From positions 2,046,001-2,110,000 of the forward strand of contig JBGLNJ010000001.1 of NCBI GenBank assembly GCA_041300525.1: 64,000 bases of DNA. Direction: 5' to 3'. The notes under the pieces are model-generated. The model worked only from the letters and a program-made list of their open reading frames with translations. It searched no databases and was not told where the DNA came from. The position numbers and the translations under genes were made by a program. Below, in pieces: positions 1-8,633 of this stretch (positions are counted from its first letter, which is position 1; each line of letters starts with the position of its first letter). Source of the stretch: JBGLNJ01 sp041300525. Its GTDB lineage: Bacteria; Chloroflexota; Anaerolineae; Fen-1058.

Positions 1-1145
1 CGCGCAGTGCAGGTGTGGGCGATCCGGCATTGGGCATTGTGGCGACCAGCGTCGCTTACCAGTACGCGCGCGAAGTTTTCCCCAACGCCAGTTTCTTGCG
101 GCTGGGGATGAGCTACCCGTTCCCCGACCGTCTCATCCGCGAGTTTGCGGGCAAGGTCAAGCGGCTCATTGTTGTGGAAGAGTTGGATCCATTCATCGAA
201 GAGCATATTCGGATATTAGGTATTCCTGTCGAGGGCAAGAGCATCTTTCCGCTGATAGACGAGTTTTTGCCGGAGGTGGTGCGCAAGGCCGCGCACAAAG
301 CCGGGCTGGCGGTCGAGCCGCCTATCGAGCGAGAGTTTGACAAGGGTGCGCTGCCGATGCGCCCGCCCATTCTTTGCCCCGGCTGCGCGCACCGGGATGT
401 GTTCGTCGTGCTCCGCAAACTCAAGCTGATCGTCAACGGCGACATTGGCTGCTACGCGTTGGGCGCGCTGCCTCCGCTGGGCGCGACGGACACCATCGGC
501 GCGATGGGCGCGTCCATCGGCGTCGCGCATGGCATGCGCCTCGCCGGGCTGGAAGGAACGAACGTAGCCGTCATCGGCGACAGCACGTTTTTCCACGCCG
601 GGCTGCCTGCGTTGGCAAATGCTGTCTACAATCAGAATCCATTCGTGACGATCATTGCCGATAACCGCACGACGGGGATGACGGGACAGCAAGGTAATCC
701 ATCCAGCGGGCTGACGTTGAAGGGCGATTCACACCCTCCCATCGAGATCGAGCCGGTGGTCAAGGCGCTGGGCGTCGGCTTTGTGCGCACCGTAGACCCG
801 AATCACATTGACGAGTTCGAGCAAGCCGTCAAGGACGCTATCGCCAGCAACCAGCCCGCGGTCGTCATCGCGCGCGCGCCGTGCGTGTTCGTGGCCGAGC
901 GCCAGCGCGAAGCGTATTCGGTGGAACTGGACAACTGCAATGGCTGCACGTTGTGCATGCGCCTGGGCTGCCCGGCCATCTTCAAAGCCAGTGCGGTGGA
1001 CGAAAAGACAGGCCGCCCCAAGGCCGGCATTGATCCGCTGATGTGCGTGGGGTGCGGGCTGTGCTTTGACGTGTGCGCGCGGCAGGCGATCATTCCCGGC
1101 GAGCCGGTCAGAGTGCCGCGAAGGATGAATGTGCCGCTGCAATAG
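1..1145 (+). CDS. iorA: Indolepyruvate:ferredoxin oxidoreductase alpha subunit, C-terminal part (5' end outside window)
   Basis: This is the C-terminal two thirds of the large subunit that oxidatively decarboxylates aryl-pyruvates to acyl-CoA with ferredoxin as acceptor. The frame is open to base 3, so the GTG at 15 is not the true start. Counting from that GTG, a CPGC motif lies at about residues 121-124. The thiamine-diphosphate half follows: GDIGCYALG at 142, then GDSTFF at 188 with the metal-binding asparagine region after it. Two 4Fe-4S clusters close the protein (CNGCTLCMRLGCP at 308 and CVGCGLCFDVC at 344). The usual partner iorB is not in view and could lie upstream. Cytoplasmic, in amino-acid fermentation or assimilation. 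Identity is confident; a plain 2-oxoacid oxidoreductase paralogue is the only real alternative. Confidence 0.93.
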   Translation, partial: RSAGVGDPALGIVATSVAYQYAREVFPNASFLRLGMSYPFPDRLIREFAGKVKRLIVVEELDPFIEEHIRILGIPVEGKSIFPLIDEFLPEVVRKAAHKAGLAVEPPIEREFDKGALPMRPPILCPGCAHRDVFVVLRKLKLIVNGDIGCYALGALPPLGATDTIGAMGASIGVAHGMRLAGLEGTNVAVIGDSTFFHAGLPALANAVYNQNPFVTIIADNRTTGMTGQQGNPSSGLTLKGDSHPPIEIEPVVKALGVGFVRTVDPNHIDEFEQAVKDAIASNQPAVVIARAPCVFVAERQREAYSVELDNCNGCTLCMRLGCPAIFKASAVDEKTGRPKAGIDPLMCVGCGLCFDVCARQAIIPGEPVRVPRRMNVPLQ

Positions 1146-2701
1146 GTTCCGAGACACGCCAGCAAATCAACTTTCGGCTCAAGACAGGGAGGTTTATCAA
1201 TGAGTAAAACACGCATGATGTACTTTGAGAAAGATGATGTACTACATCTGGCAATTTCGGATGAACCGGAAGCGGGGAGTGTCGAACTCAGCCCCAACAT
1301 TACGGTTGAATTGAATGACAAAGGTGAAATGATTGGCCTCGAAATCTTGGAGGCTAGCCGCTTTATTCGGGATTCGATTATGGAGTCAGCGCAGGGAACT
1401 CGAGAGGAGGCCAACCAGCCCGCAGGCCGACCTGTTTCCGGCCCGACGGAGGCGTGGGATACGGGCACATCGGTGAACGATTGGATTTGTTCAACGTATG
1501 CTCGCGCGGCGCGCGGCAGATCGGCCAAGCGACGAGCAGCGCCAATGTCCTCGTGCCAGCCGGGCAGTTCGATGTAGGATGGGATACATTCGCCCAACCA
1601 GGCCGAGTCGCCGGGAAAACCGGCCATCTGTTTGCCGCGATAGGTGTAGGCCGTGCAGACGCGCAACGGCTCGATGCCGGTCAAAATGTCGAGCTTGGTC
1701 ACGACGAGTTCCGTCAGGCCATTGATGCGCGCGGCGTGTTTCAGCGCGACCAGGTCGAGCCAGCCCGTGCGGCGTGGACGGCGAGTGGTCGAGCCGAATT
1801 CGTCCCAGGGATTCGCGCCGGTGCCGCGCAGCCGCTCACCCATCGCGTCGTGCAGCTCGGTCGGGAACGGTCCCGCCCCCACGCGCGAACAAAACGCTTT
1901 AGCCACGCCGATCACGCGCGTGACGTGCTTTGGCCCCACGCCCAGGCTCGTCAACACGCTCCCCGTCGTTGTGGACGAGCTGGTGACGAACGGATAGGTG
2001 CCGTGATCCAGGTCGAGCAGCGCGCCCTGCGCGCCCTCGGCCAGCACTGTCTCGCCACGCTCAATCGCGGCGTGGACGAGCGCCGTCACATCCGCCAAGT
2101 GAGGCGCAAAGCGCGCGGCCAGGTTGGCGTATTCGGCCTCGAGTGCGCCGGCATCTAGGGGAGGCCGGGCAAAGTCGCGCACGAGGCGGACGTTCGTCCG
2201 CTCGACATGCGCCCGAAAAGCTTCGGCAAAGGTCTCGACGTCGGCGATGGAGCCGGCCCGCAGCCCGACGCGCGCCGCTTTGTCGGTGTAGGCCGGGCCG
2301 ATGCCGCGTTGAGTGGTGCCGAGCGCACTCGCGCCCAACTGGCTTTCGCCTGCGCCGTCGAGCGCGACGTGCCCCGGCAGCAACAGGTGCGCGGCCACGT
2401 CAATCTTCAAACGGTCGGGGTTCAGATCGGCCCCGTACGAGTTGAGTTCGTCCACTTCGCGCGCGAGCGAACGCAAGTTAATCACCATGCCCGCGCCCAG
2501 CGCGCACATCACGTGAGGGTGAAACGCGCCCGCCGGAATCAGGTGAGTGCGGACGACCCTATCGCCCACGGTAATGGTGTGGCCGGCATTGTCGCCGCCG
2601 TTGTAGCGGGCCACGATACAAGCCTGCGCCGCCAGTTTATCGGCGATGTGGCCCTTGCCCTCATCGCCCCATTGAGCGCCCAATAATGCGATGATAGACA
2701 T
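803..2701 (-). CDS. purA: Adenylosuccinate synthetase, with read-through C-terminal extension
   Basis: It catalyses IMP + aspartate + GTP to adenylosuccinate, the first committed step to AMP. The N-terminal GAQWGDEGKGHIADKL loop with catalytic Asp, the NNGGDNAGHT-type segment (YNGGDNAGHTI) with catalytic His, and EFGSTTRRPRRTGWLD near residues 301-316 are all diagnostic. The conserved domain ends at SVGPETG, residue 423 (base 1433), which is the normal family length. No stop follows: the frame continues 209 codons through the antisense of the DUF2283 gene and of iorA. Either a small deletion removed the stop codons of two convergent genes or there is an indel near 1433. ATG start at 2701 with GGAGG upstream. 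Confidence 0.92.
   Translation of the reverse strand: MSIIALLGAQWGDEGKGHIADKLAAQACIVARYNGGDNAGHTITVGDRVVRTHLIPAGAFHPHVMCALGAGMVINLRSLAREVDELNSYGADLNPDRLKIDVAAHLLLPGHVALDGAGESQLGASALGTTQRGIGPAYTDKAARVGLRAGSIADVETFAEAFRAHVERTNVRLVRDFARPPLDAGALEAEYANLAARFAPHLADVTALVHAAIERGETVLAEGAQGALLDLDHGTYPFVTSSSTTTGSVLTSLGVGPKHVTRVIGVAKAFCSRVGAGPFPTELHDAMGERLRGTGANPWDEFGSTTRRPRRTGWLDLVALKHAARINGLTELVVTKLDILTGIEPLRVCTAYTYRGKQMAGFPGDSAWLGECIPSYIELPGWHEDIGAARRLADLPRAARAYVEQIQSFTDVPVSHASVGPETGRPAGWLASSRVPCADSIIESRIKRLASKISRPIISPLSFNSTVMLGLSSTLPASGSSEIARCSTSSFSKYIMRVLLIDKPPCLEPKVDLLACLGTYCSGTFILRGTLTGSPGMIACRAHTSKHSPHPTHISGSMPALGRPVFSSTALALKMAGQPRRMHNVQPLQLSSSTEYASRWRSATNTHGARAMTTAGWLLAIASLTACSNSSM
1200..1577 (+). 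CDS. DUF2283 family small protein with aberrant C-terminal extension
   Basis: Residues 1-55 match the DUF2283 fold seen in many small, often toxin-antitoxin-like bacterial proteins: a YFEKDDVLHL strand, an acidic turn, then the closing GLEILEASR motif. The ATG is preceded by a good GGGAGG site. Family members usually stop at 50-75 residues. This frame runs to 125 because it enters the antisense of the purA 3' end from about base 1433. Only the first 60 or so residues look like real protein, and function is unknown. Its natural stop appears to have been lost together with that of the convergent purA. Confidence 0.7.
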   Translation: MSKTRMMYFEKDDVLHLAISDEPEAGSVELSPNITVELNDKGEMIGLEILEASRFIRDSIMESAQGTREEANQPAGRPVSGPTEAWDTGTSVNDWICSTYARAARGRSAKRRAAPMSSCQPGSSM

Positions 2702-2843
2702 CGCGTCCTCCTTTTCTTGGATGGGTCAACCACTGCGTCTCGCGCCATCCTGTCTGCACAGCGGTGCTATTTTACTCTCTCCATCTCTAAACCGCAATCT
2801 GTGATATACTCGACGCAACCATCTAAAAGACAGCGAGCAAACC

Positions 2844-3470
2844 ATGCCTTTGATAGCGAGAATGGAACTGAGAACGCGGGCCGTCGGCGAGTGGGCGATG
2901 AATGCCCACGTCCTGGTGTGCCCGGTCACGCGGCAAAGCGTCCTCGTTGACCCCGGCGCCGAGCTGGAGGCGCTGCAAGAAATGTTGGCCGACACGCGGC
3001 CCGTCGGCATCCTCATCACGCACACGCACCCCGATCACATCGGCGCGCTGGACGAGATGCGAACAAGGCTAAAAGTGCCGGTGATGGCTCACGCCGGCCC
3101 GCACCTTGATCTGAACGCCGACCGCCGGCTCCTGCATGGGGACGTGGTGAACGTGGGGCAGCACTGCCTCAAAGTTTACCACACTCCGGGCCATGTCGGC
3201 GATCTGCTCTGCTTCGCCATCAAAGACGACGAGCGAGTCATCGTGGGCGACGCGATTTTTGAGGGCGGGCCGGGCAGGACCGAGACGGCCCAGGATTTCC
3301 AGACGACGCTGCAAACCTTGCGGGGCATGATCCTGTCATGGCCGGATGACACGGTTTGCTATCCCGGCCACGGGCCTTGTTTTCGGCTGGGCGACAAGCG
3401 CGCCGCGATTGTCGCGTTCCTTGCAAAAGACCACGGCGACTTTTTCGGGGATGCGACGTGGGAGATGTAA
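2844..3470 (+). CDS. Metallo-beta-lactamase-fold hydrolase (glyoxalase II-like)
   Basis: A 208-residue metal-dependent hydrolase of the hydroxyacylglutathione-hydrolase branch. The metal ligands are visible in order: HTHPDH at 60-65, TPGHVGD at 114-120, GDAIF at 135 and CYPGHG at 172. There is no glutathione-binding C-terminal domain, so the substrate may be another thioester, and function cannot be fixed further. It is transcribed divergently from purA across a 143-bp gap that holds a TATACT box at 2805-2810. No signal peptide, so cytoplasmic. Confidence 0.85.
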   Translation: MPLIARMELRTRAVGEWAMNAHVLVCPVTRQSVLVDPGAELEALQEMLADTRPVGILITHTHPDHIGALDEMRTRLKVPVMAHAGPHLDLNADRRLLHGDVVNVGQHCLKVYHTPGHVGDLLCFAIKDDERVIVGDAIFEGGPGRTETAQDFQTTLQTLRGMILSWPDDTVCYPGHGPCFRLGDKRAAIVAFLAKDHGDFFGDATWEM

Positions 3471-3528
3471 CAACGGATTTTGGGAACGGCCATCTGCACT
3501 TGCCCCCAGCAGGGACAGGCGCAAGGAC

Positions 3529-4728
3529 TTACCACAAAACACTGGGACGTTCCTTTTCGCAAGCTGCCACGAGTTCGGGAATACGATTTCGGCGATTGAA
3601 ATGATCAACCAGCTCCCTGGCTTTGTCTGCTTTTCCTGTCCCGGGTAGCTCCTCGTAATCCACCCCCAGGTCGAAGCACAATGTGTGCAGCTCGCCATCG
3701 CTAAAGTAATCGGTGAGATTCTGGCGCAATACGGCCAATCTTTCTGCGGGTGTCACCGCCTTCGGGGTTATCTGATCGCTGGTCAGATCAATCACGCTGG
3801 CTCGAACCCAGGCAGCATCCCAATAGTAATCCAACAAGCTGTAGATCGTCGTCTCGCCCTCTTCACAACTTCCGCGATAGACCAGGCCCTCTATGCCTCT
3901 GTCGCGTCCGGGGCGGTGAATGTTCAAAAGCCAAATCTTGTGATCCACCAAGAGGGCGCGGTGCACGGCGACCATCTTTTTATCGCCGAGCAATCTGATC
4001 TCAAACTGGCCCACTCGATCCCGCCCCTTCTCCCGGCACAGATCCTGGTAGAGCGTCCTCCAAGCGCCGAGGTACCTTTGGACCTCTTGCGCCCCCGTGT
4101 GAGTGTGCTCTACTTCGCGCGCCAGGTCGGGACTGAACATCAAGAGTTTGACGTTGACTTTCCTGGCAAGCGCATCGCGGATGTCTTGGCTCAACTGCGC
4201 GAAAGCAGAGATTGAAGAAAACATGCCGAGGCGAATAGTTTCCGATGCCATCGCGACGGCGCGGCTGAGAGCGTCACGTGCCTCGGGCCACGACGCCCAA
4301 TCCACGCGCTCGGCAAAAGTTCTATCAAGTCTGGCGCCCGGCTCGAATGATCCCACTCTTTCGGCAATGAGCTTGGCAATGGACGGATCAACCTCAGCGC
4401 CGTTCAGCAATGCCCTCGATAGGGTGAGCCATGTGCCCGCTAGCGGGTCAACCGTGGGGCTGGCTTCAATGTAGGCGTCGCCGCGCTCCGTCTGGGAGTA
4501 GCGGAGCAGCCCGCGCCGCGCCAGGCCGCGAATCTCTGCCAGGATGTCTCCACGGCTCAAGCCCTCCAGCCCCCTGAAAAAGGCCAAAATATCGGCGAGC
4601 ATTTCTTCGGGCGCCTTGTACTGTCGGCTAAGAGTCAGCGCATAGATTTTGGCCGCGCTGGTCGAGAGGCCTTTATCTCGAAAATAGTTGGCAAGCCGAT
4701 CTTCATCGGCGGTCAGGTTGGGATCCAT
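3529..4728 (-). CDS. Winged-helix/PLD-like protein with C-terminal effector-associated domain
   Basis: A 399-residue, three-part protein. Residues 1-110 look like a helical, TrmB-like winged-helix region. Residues 155-320 resemble the PLD-like sensor domain that often follows TrmB helix-turn-helix units (VKLLMFSPD strand, then HRALLVDHKIWLLNIHRP). Residues 332-395 match the small helical effector-associated domains of bacterial conflict systems (DYFSDGELHTLCFDLGVDYE, then GKADKARELVDHFNRR). Such adaptors recruit a partner carrying a like domain, but no partner is encoded nearby. The start overlaps the HAD gene by 16 bases, so the two are translationally coupled. Domain assignments rest on motif memory; the C-terminal one is the most secure. 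Confidence 0.7.
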   Translation of the reverse strand: MDPNLTADEDRLANYFRDKGLSTSAAKIYALTLSRQYKAPEEMLADILAFFRGLEGLSRGDILAEIRGLARRGLLRYSQTERGDAYIEASPTVDPLAGTWLTLSRALLNGAEVDPSIAKLIAERVGSFEPGARLDRTFAERVDWASWPEARDALSRAVAMASETIRLGMFSSISAFAQLSQDIRDALARKVNVKLLMFSPDLAREVEHTHTGAQEVQRYLGAWRTLYQDLCREKGRDRVGQFEIRLLGDKKMVAVHRALLVDHKIWLLNIHRPGRDRGIEGLVYRGSCEEGETTIYSLLDYYWDAAWVRASVIDLTSDQITPKAVTPAERLAVLRQNLTDYFSDGELHTLCFDLGVDYEELPGTGKADKARELVDHFNRRNRIPELVAACEKERPSVLW

Positions 4729-5435
4729 GGCGCTGCCTCCTGCGACGCAAGTTCCCGGACGTCGGCGATGACATACTCCGGTTGCATGGCGGCCTCGGTA
4801 ATCCTATACCGGTTGTCTGCATACCGGGTGACCAGCGCGGCTTTCATACCGGCTCTATGGGCGCTGAGCACATCCCAATCTGGACGATCACCCACTACCA
4901 GGATGTGTTCCGGTTCAATCCCGAGCAATCCCGCCGCTCGCTCCAAGATGCGTTTGTCGGGTTTGGCGATACCGATCTGTTGCGAGATCAAAATCGGATA
5001 CAGGTACCGAATCACACCCAGTCGGACCAACTGCTCAAGTTGCTCGACCGTCGTCCCATTCGAGACGATACCCAGCGCACAGCCATCACTGATCAACGCC
5101 TCAAACAGGCGCATCAGAGAAAGGTCCGGGACGATGGCTTGACGAACCAGGTCACGATAGTGCGTCAAGAAAAGGCCGGTCACTCGATTGTCCACGACCA
5201 GGCCCAGGGCCGTCAACGTCCCCTCGATCAGGCGCAGGTCTGAATAGAGACGATTCAGGTCAGTGGCTTCCATCTCGGCGTCAACCTGCCGATAGGTTGC
5301 CAGGAACGCTTCCGCGTCCGGTATGAGATGGCGAGCGGCAAGTTGCTCGACTGTCGCGGTTAGCGCCCGCTGTTGTATGCCAGTCGCGTCTAAAAGTGTG
5401 TCGCCGATGTCGAACAGAATAGCTCGAATGTCCAT
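4713..5435 (-). CDS. HAD-superfamily phosphatase
   Basis: A 240-residue haloacid-dehalogenase hydrolase. Motif I is FDIGDTLLD with nucleophile Asp9 and the DxGDT variant in place of DxDxT. Motif II is VSNGTT, motif III the lysine of IAKPDKRIL, and motif IV VVGDRPDWDVLSAHRAG. The large helical insert after motif I indicates a C1-cap phosphatase. I chose the ATG at 5435 because the longer frame has no homology and overlaps the kinase gene. It lies 25 bases downstream of the PfkB kinase, which suggests a sugar- or phosphosugar-related substrate (inference). Confidence 0.85.
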   Translation of the reverse strand: MDIRAILFDIGDTLLDATGIQQRALTATVEQLAARHLIPDAEAFLATYRQVDAEMEATDLNRLYSDLRLIEGTLTALGLVVDNRVTGLFLTHYRDLVRQAIVPDLSLMRLFEALISDGCALGIVSNGTTVEQLEQLVRLGVIRYLYPILISQQIGIAKPDKRILERAAGLLGIEPEHILVVGDRPDWDVLSAHRAGMKAALVTRYADNRYRITEAAMQPEYVIADVRELASQEAAPWIPT

Positions 5436-5460
5436 TCTGATTTCCCCGTATCGCACGTGC

Positions 5461-6402
5461 TCACTGACCTGCCGTCGCCAACAACGTTTGCACCTCCGAG
5501 GCCCACGGCGCGCCATCCATCGGCCCCAGCCTGCGCACGGCCAGCGATCCCACCGCGTTGGCGTATCGTGCAGCGTCCCGTGGCAAAAGCCCATTCAAGG
5601 TCTCCGCGACAAAACCGGCCGCAAACGAATCGCCTGCCCCGGTCGGATCCACTTCTTGCGTCGGGAAAGCGGGGGCATCCACACGCCCCTCTGACGAATA
5701 GACCGAGCATCCCAGCGCGCCGCGTTTGAGAACGACCAGCCTCGGCCCCTGAGCTAACAAGGCATTGGCCGCGCGATCAATGTCTGGCTCGCCAGTCAAT
5801 ACCTCGAGTTCTCCCAAACTGGGGAACACAATCTCGGCGCGTTGGACGATGGGCGCGAACAGATGGCGCGCGCGCTCGACGCCACCCAGCAGCTCGACGC
5901 GCAGATTGGGGTCAAGACTCACGCGGGCGTCCTGGGCCAGATCAAGCATCCGCAGGCAGGCCGCCCGCATCCGATCGTTGATGGACAGGGCGGACCCACT
6001 CACGTGCAACCAACTGGCCGACCGGGCCAGGGTCTCGTCCACGTGCTCCGGCGCAAGCCGTCCCGCCGCCGCTCCATCGATGTGAAACACGAACTGGCGA
6101 CTGCCATCGCCGGCGTAAGCCACAAAAGCCACCGCCGTAGACGCATCGCGGATGCGTTGAATGCCCCTGACGTCCACACCGTCGGCTCGCAGCCGCTCGA
6201 TCAACAACTTGCCGAACGGGTCTTGGCCGACCGCGCCGATAAAGGCCGCCGGCAGGCCGAGCCGCGCCACCGTGTCTATAAAGATAGCCGGCGCGCCGCT
6301 GGGAAATGGCCCGCGAAACTCGCCCGGCTGATCGAGCGGCTGGTTAGCGCCGGGCCGCATAATCTCGACCAGTATCTCTCCCAGTGTCAGCACTGGTCCC
6401 AT
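5461..6402 (-). CDS. PfkB-family carbohydrate kinase
   Basis: A 313-residue ribokinase-like sugar kinase. The N-terminal GEILVEI strand, the central GAVGQDPFGKLL motif and the C-terminal DPTGAGDSFAAGF signature (about 252-264, catalytic Asp258) are all present. The pattern is closest to 2-keto-3-deoxygluconate, fructose or tagatose-6-phosphate kinases, but the sugar cannot be read from sequence. AAGGAG lies just before the ATG. It follows an isomerase of the fucose/arabinose family, so a pathway of sugar isomerisation then phosphorylation is likely. Confidence 0.88.
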   Translation of the reverse strand: MGPVLTLGEILVEIMRPGANQPLDQPGEFRGPFPSGAPAIFIDTVARLGLPAAFIGAVGQDPFGKLLIERLRADGVDVRGIQRIRDASTAVAFVAYAGDGSRQFVFHIDGAAAGRLAPEHVDETLARSASWLHVSGSALSINDRMRAACLRMLDLAQDARVSLDPNLRVELLGGVERARHLFAPIVQRAEIVFPSLGELEVLTGEPDIDRAANALLAQGPRLVVLKRGALGCSVYSSEGRVDAPAFPTQEVDPTGAGDSFAAGFVAETLNGLLPRDAARYANAVGSLAVRRLGPMDGAPWASEVQTLLATAGQ

Positions 6403-6456
6403 AGTTCCATCTCCTTGTAAAGTTGGATGACCGGCGCTTGCGCGCCAGCCATCCGG

Positions 6457-7884
6457 CTATTGTCCGCGCCAGTAGGCCAAGATTTCTTCTTCGCCGGGTT
6501 CGACGGGATCGGCCTTGAGACCGGGGATGTACCGGCAGGCTTCGTGCAGAATCGGGGCCAACCGGCCATGAATGCCGACGACGTGATGGATGTACGGTCC
6601 GTAGATGATCTTTTGTTCCCACCGGGGCCAGTTGTCCATCTCGACCCACAAATAGGTCCCACGCGTGAACGGCCCCTGCGTGCCGCGCGCCTGACCGATC
6701 AACATCGAGTATTCGCCGTGGTCGCCGTCAAAGCGAGCGATTGTCACATCGCCGCCCTTGATCGGAAATTCGCCTACACCGGGAGGGGACGACGCCAAGA
6801 TGTAATGATCGTCCAGTTTGGGGGTTGCATGCGGTTCGGCCAGGCTGTAGGGGAACACGCCACAGTGCCACAGCAATTCGCTATTTTCGTTGTGCGGATG
6901 GCGAATGGTGAGGTCGGCAAAGAACGTGGGCGTCGTCCATCCGGCGGCGGCCTGGAGCATCAGCGAGGTCAGCGCGCCGTGAATGTCCGTCTCGCAGGCC
7001 ACAGGGATGCCCATGTCAGTCAGCTCGCCGTCCACAAAGCACGGGCAAACGCCCAACATGTCTTGGAGCGCGCTCCAACACTGGAACGCGATAGCATCCA
7101 AGCCATCGCGCTCGGCCCATGCTTTGAGCGCCAGCTTGAGCGCAGCCAGCCGCTCGACGATCTCGTGGCTCACCTTGCCGACGTTCAGTCGCGCCTTGAA
7201 ATCAGCCGTGGCGTCCTCGAGTTCCGGGCCGCCGCCGGCGACGATGCGCCTGACATCGCGCACAATATCGGACAAGGAAACCGGCACGGCCTGGATGTTC
7301 CAGCGTTCGAGCAACTCGCCTTCATTGATCATCACTGTCCAAAAGCCGCTGGGGCGCGTGTCAATCTGGCCGATGCGCGCGCCCAGGAATGAGTTGGCGG
7401 CGGCGGCGGCGCCCAGGAAAGACTTGAAGCCTCGCTCGAACTCGGGGCTATCCACGCGCGAGTTGACGATGTACGTGAACGGCACGCCCAAGCGGCGCAG
7501 CACTTTGCTGGTGGCAAACAACCCGCATTGAGTGTCGCGCAGGCGGGTGCCATCCGCCAGCGGATCTTCGTCGCGCGGCCCCCAGAGCAGGAACGGCTTG
7601 CCGACGCCGCGCGCGAGCTTGGCCACCGCATCTTCTGTCCCAAAATTACAGTGTGGCGCAAAGACGGCGTCAACGCCTTCGGCCCGGAATCGCTCCGCCA
7701 CATGCTCGGCATCAAGGCCGTCGTAAAGCAGGCCCTCTTCGTTGAGCCAGTCAACGTTGACGAACGAGACGCCCCACTCGCGCAGCTTGGCCTCGATCAG
7801 GCCCTTGTACCTCAAGCTGTCTTCCCGGCTAAAAACATCGCGCCGCGTAGGCGCCAAACCTAGCTTCATCTCTTGCTTGAGCAT
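6457..7884 (-). CDS. L-fucose/L-arabinose isomerase-fold protein
   Basis: A roughly 475-residue cytoplasmic protein resembling the FucI/AraA isomerase superfamily. It has an N-terminal Rossmann-like part (VDAVFAPHCNFGTEDAVAK) and a C-terminal substrate part with CETDIHGALTSLML, FFADLT and HHVVGIHG blocks. These carry the conserved acidic and His residues that bind Mn in isomerases (Glu in CETD, His in HHV). The ATG at 7884 is preferred: GGGAGG ends six bases upstream, and the extra N-terminal residues of the longer frame look non-native. It heads the operon with the PfkB kinase. The exact sugar is unknown. Confidence 0.75.
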   Translation of the reverse strand: MLKQEMKLGLAPTRRDVFSREDSLRYKGLIEAKLREWGVSFVNVDWLNEEGLLYDGLDAEHVAERFRAEGVDAVFAPHCNFGTEDAVAKLARGVGKPFLLWGPRDEDPLADGTRLRDTQCGLFATSKVLRRLGVPFTYIVNSRVDSPEFERGFKSFLGAAAAANSFLGARIGQIDTRPSGFWTVMINEGELLERWNIQAVPVSLSDIVRDVRRIVAGGGPELEDATADFKARLNVGKVSHEIVERLAALKLALKAWAERDGLDAIAFQCWSALQDMLGVCPCFVDGELTDMGIPVACETDIHGALTSLMLQAAAGWTTPTFFADLTIRHPHNENSELLWHCGVFPYSLAEPHATPKLDDHYILASSPPGVGEFPIKGGDVTIARFDGDHGEYSMLIGQARGTQGPFTRGTYLWVEMDNWPRWEQKIIYGPYIHHVVGIHGRLAPILHEACRYIPGLKADPVEPGEEEILAYWRGQ

Positions 7885-7920
7885 CATCCACCTCCCAATG
7901 GTTTTGTCGTAACTGCCCAC

Positions 7921-7976
7921 CCTTGCGAAGGTCTAGTCCGAGTTCGCTGCGTTAATGAGCAGAAACCTTCGCAAGG
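7921..7976. repeat. Inverted repeat, CCTTGCGAAGG family
   Basis: CCTTGCGAAGGT at 7921-7932 pairs perfectly with ACCTTCGCAAGG at 7965-7976 around a 32-base loop. It lies between the isomerase start and the stop of the next leftward gene. The same core recurs as a tight hairpin at 47138-47158, so it is a dispersed palindromic repeat rather than a one-off terminator. Confidence 0.7.
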
Positions 7977-7985
7977 TCAACAGAA

Positions 7986-8549
7986 CTACCGGATCGTTCC
8001 CCGCACCACCACCTGCCCTTGACCCCACTCGGCGGAAGTGAAACGAACCGGCAGCAGCTCGGCGCGGCGGAGTTGCGCCTGGATCTCGTTTTGCAGTGCT
8101 TGACGGATAGGGCCGGGGATGGGCAGGCTCAGCTCCAAAATGTCCACCACGGGCAAGCCGTTCGCCAGCGCGATGCGCGCCTTGCCGCCGATGTGAACGC
8201 GCAGACCCGCAATCGTGGCGTCGCCTTCGCCGGAAACGTAATCGGGCGTGATCTTGACGCGAGGGTGCGCAAAGGGGATTTGCGGATAGCGGCGCAGGTA
8301 CCAGGTGATCGTCTGATCCGCTTCCAACTCGGTCAGCGTGACTTGCCACGCTTCGCCTGCATGTTGCCCGGAGCTGATGTACTCGAGCAGCGTCACAATC
8401 TCTGGGTCGCGGAGCGGCTCGACGACGTAGGGCGCAGACGCCGCCGACACGACGCTGGCCCAGGTGTACAAATTGGCGACGACGAGGACGAGCGCGATCC
8501 ACACATTCAAGTGCTCGGAAGAGAAAAGTCTCAGCAGTCGTCTTTTCAT
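7986..8549 (-). CDS. Membrane-anchored extracytoplasmic protein of unknown function
   Basis: A 187-residue protein with a basic N-terminus (MKRRLLRLF) and one hydrophobic helix at about residues 15-36, with no lipobox. The remainder is a soluble, strand-rich domain with repeated LRVHIGGKARIALANG-like segments, predicted outside. I do not recognise the family. The ATG at 8549 is used; a GTG six bases earlier is possible, and neither has a clear ribosome site. An 18-bp hairpin lies immediately upstream. Confidence 0.6.
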   Translation of the reverse strand: MKRRLLRLFSSEHLNVWIALVLVVANLYTWASVVSAASAPYVVEPLRDPEIVTLLEYISSGQHAGEAWQVTLTELEADQTITWYLRRYPQIPFAHPRVKITPDYVSGEGDATIAGLRVHIGGKARIALANGLPVVDILELSLPIPGPIRQALQNEIQAQLRRAELLPVRFTSAEWGQGQVVVRGTIR

Positions 8550-8564
8550 GGTCACACAAGTTCA

Positions 8565-8628
8565 TCCACGAAGGACACGAAGGGACACCAAGTCTGAATT
8601 CTTCGTGTTGCTTCGTGTCCTTCGTGGA
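8565..8628. repeat. Perfect 18-bp inverted repeat (TCCACGAAGGACACGAAG type)
   Basis: The arms at 8565-8582 and 8611-8628 are exact reverse complements. This CCACGAAGGACACGAAG palindrome family is scattered through many environmental genomes as intergenic repeats. It sits between two leftward frames and could act as an mRNA stabiliser or partial terminator. Confidence 0.75.
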
Positions 8629-8633
8629 AAAAT

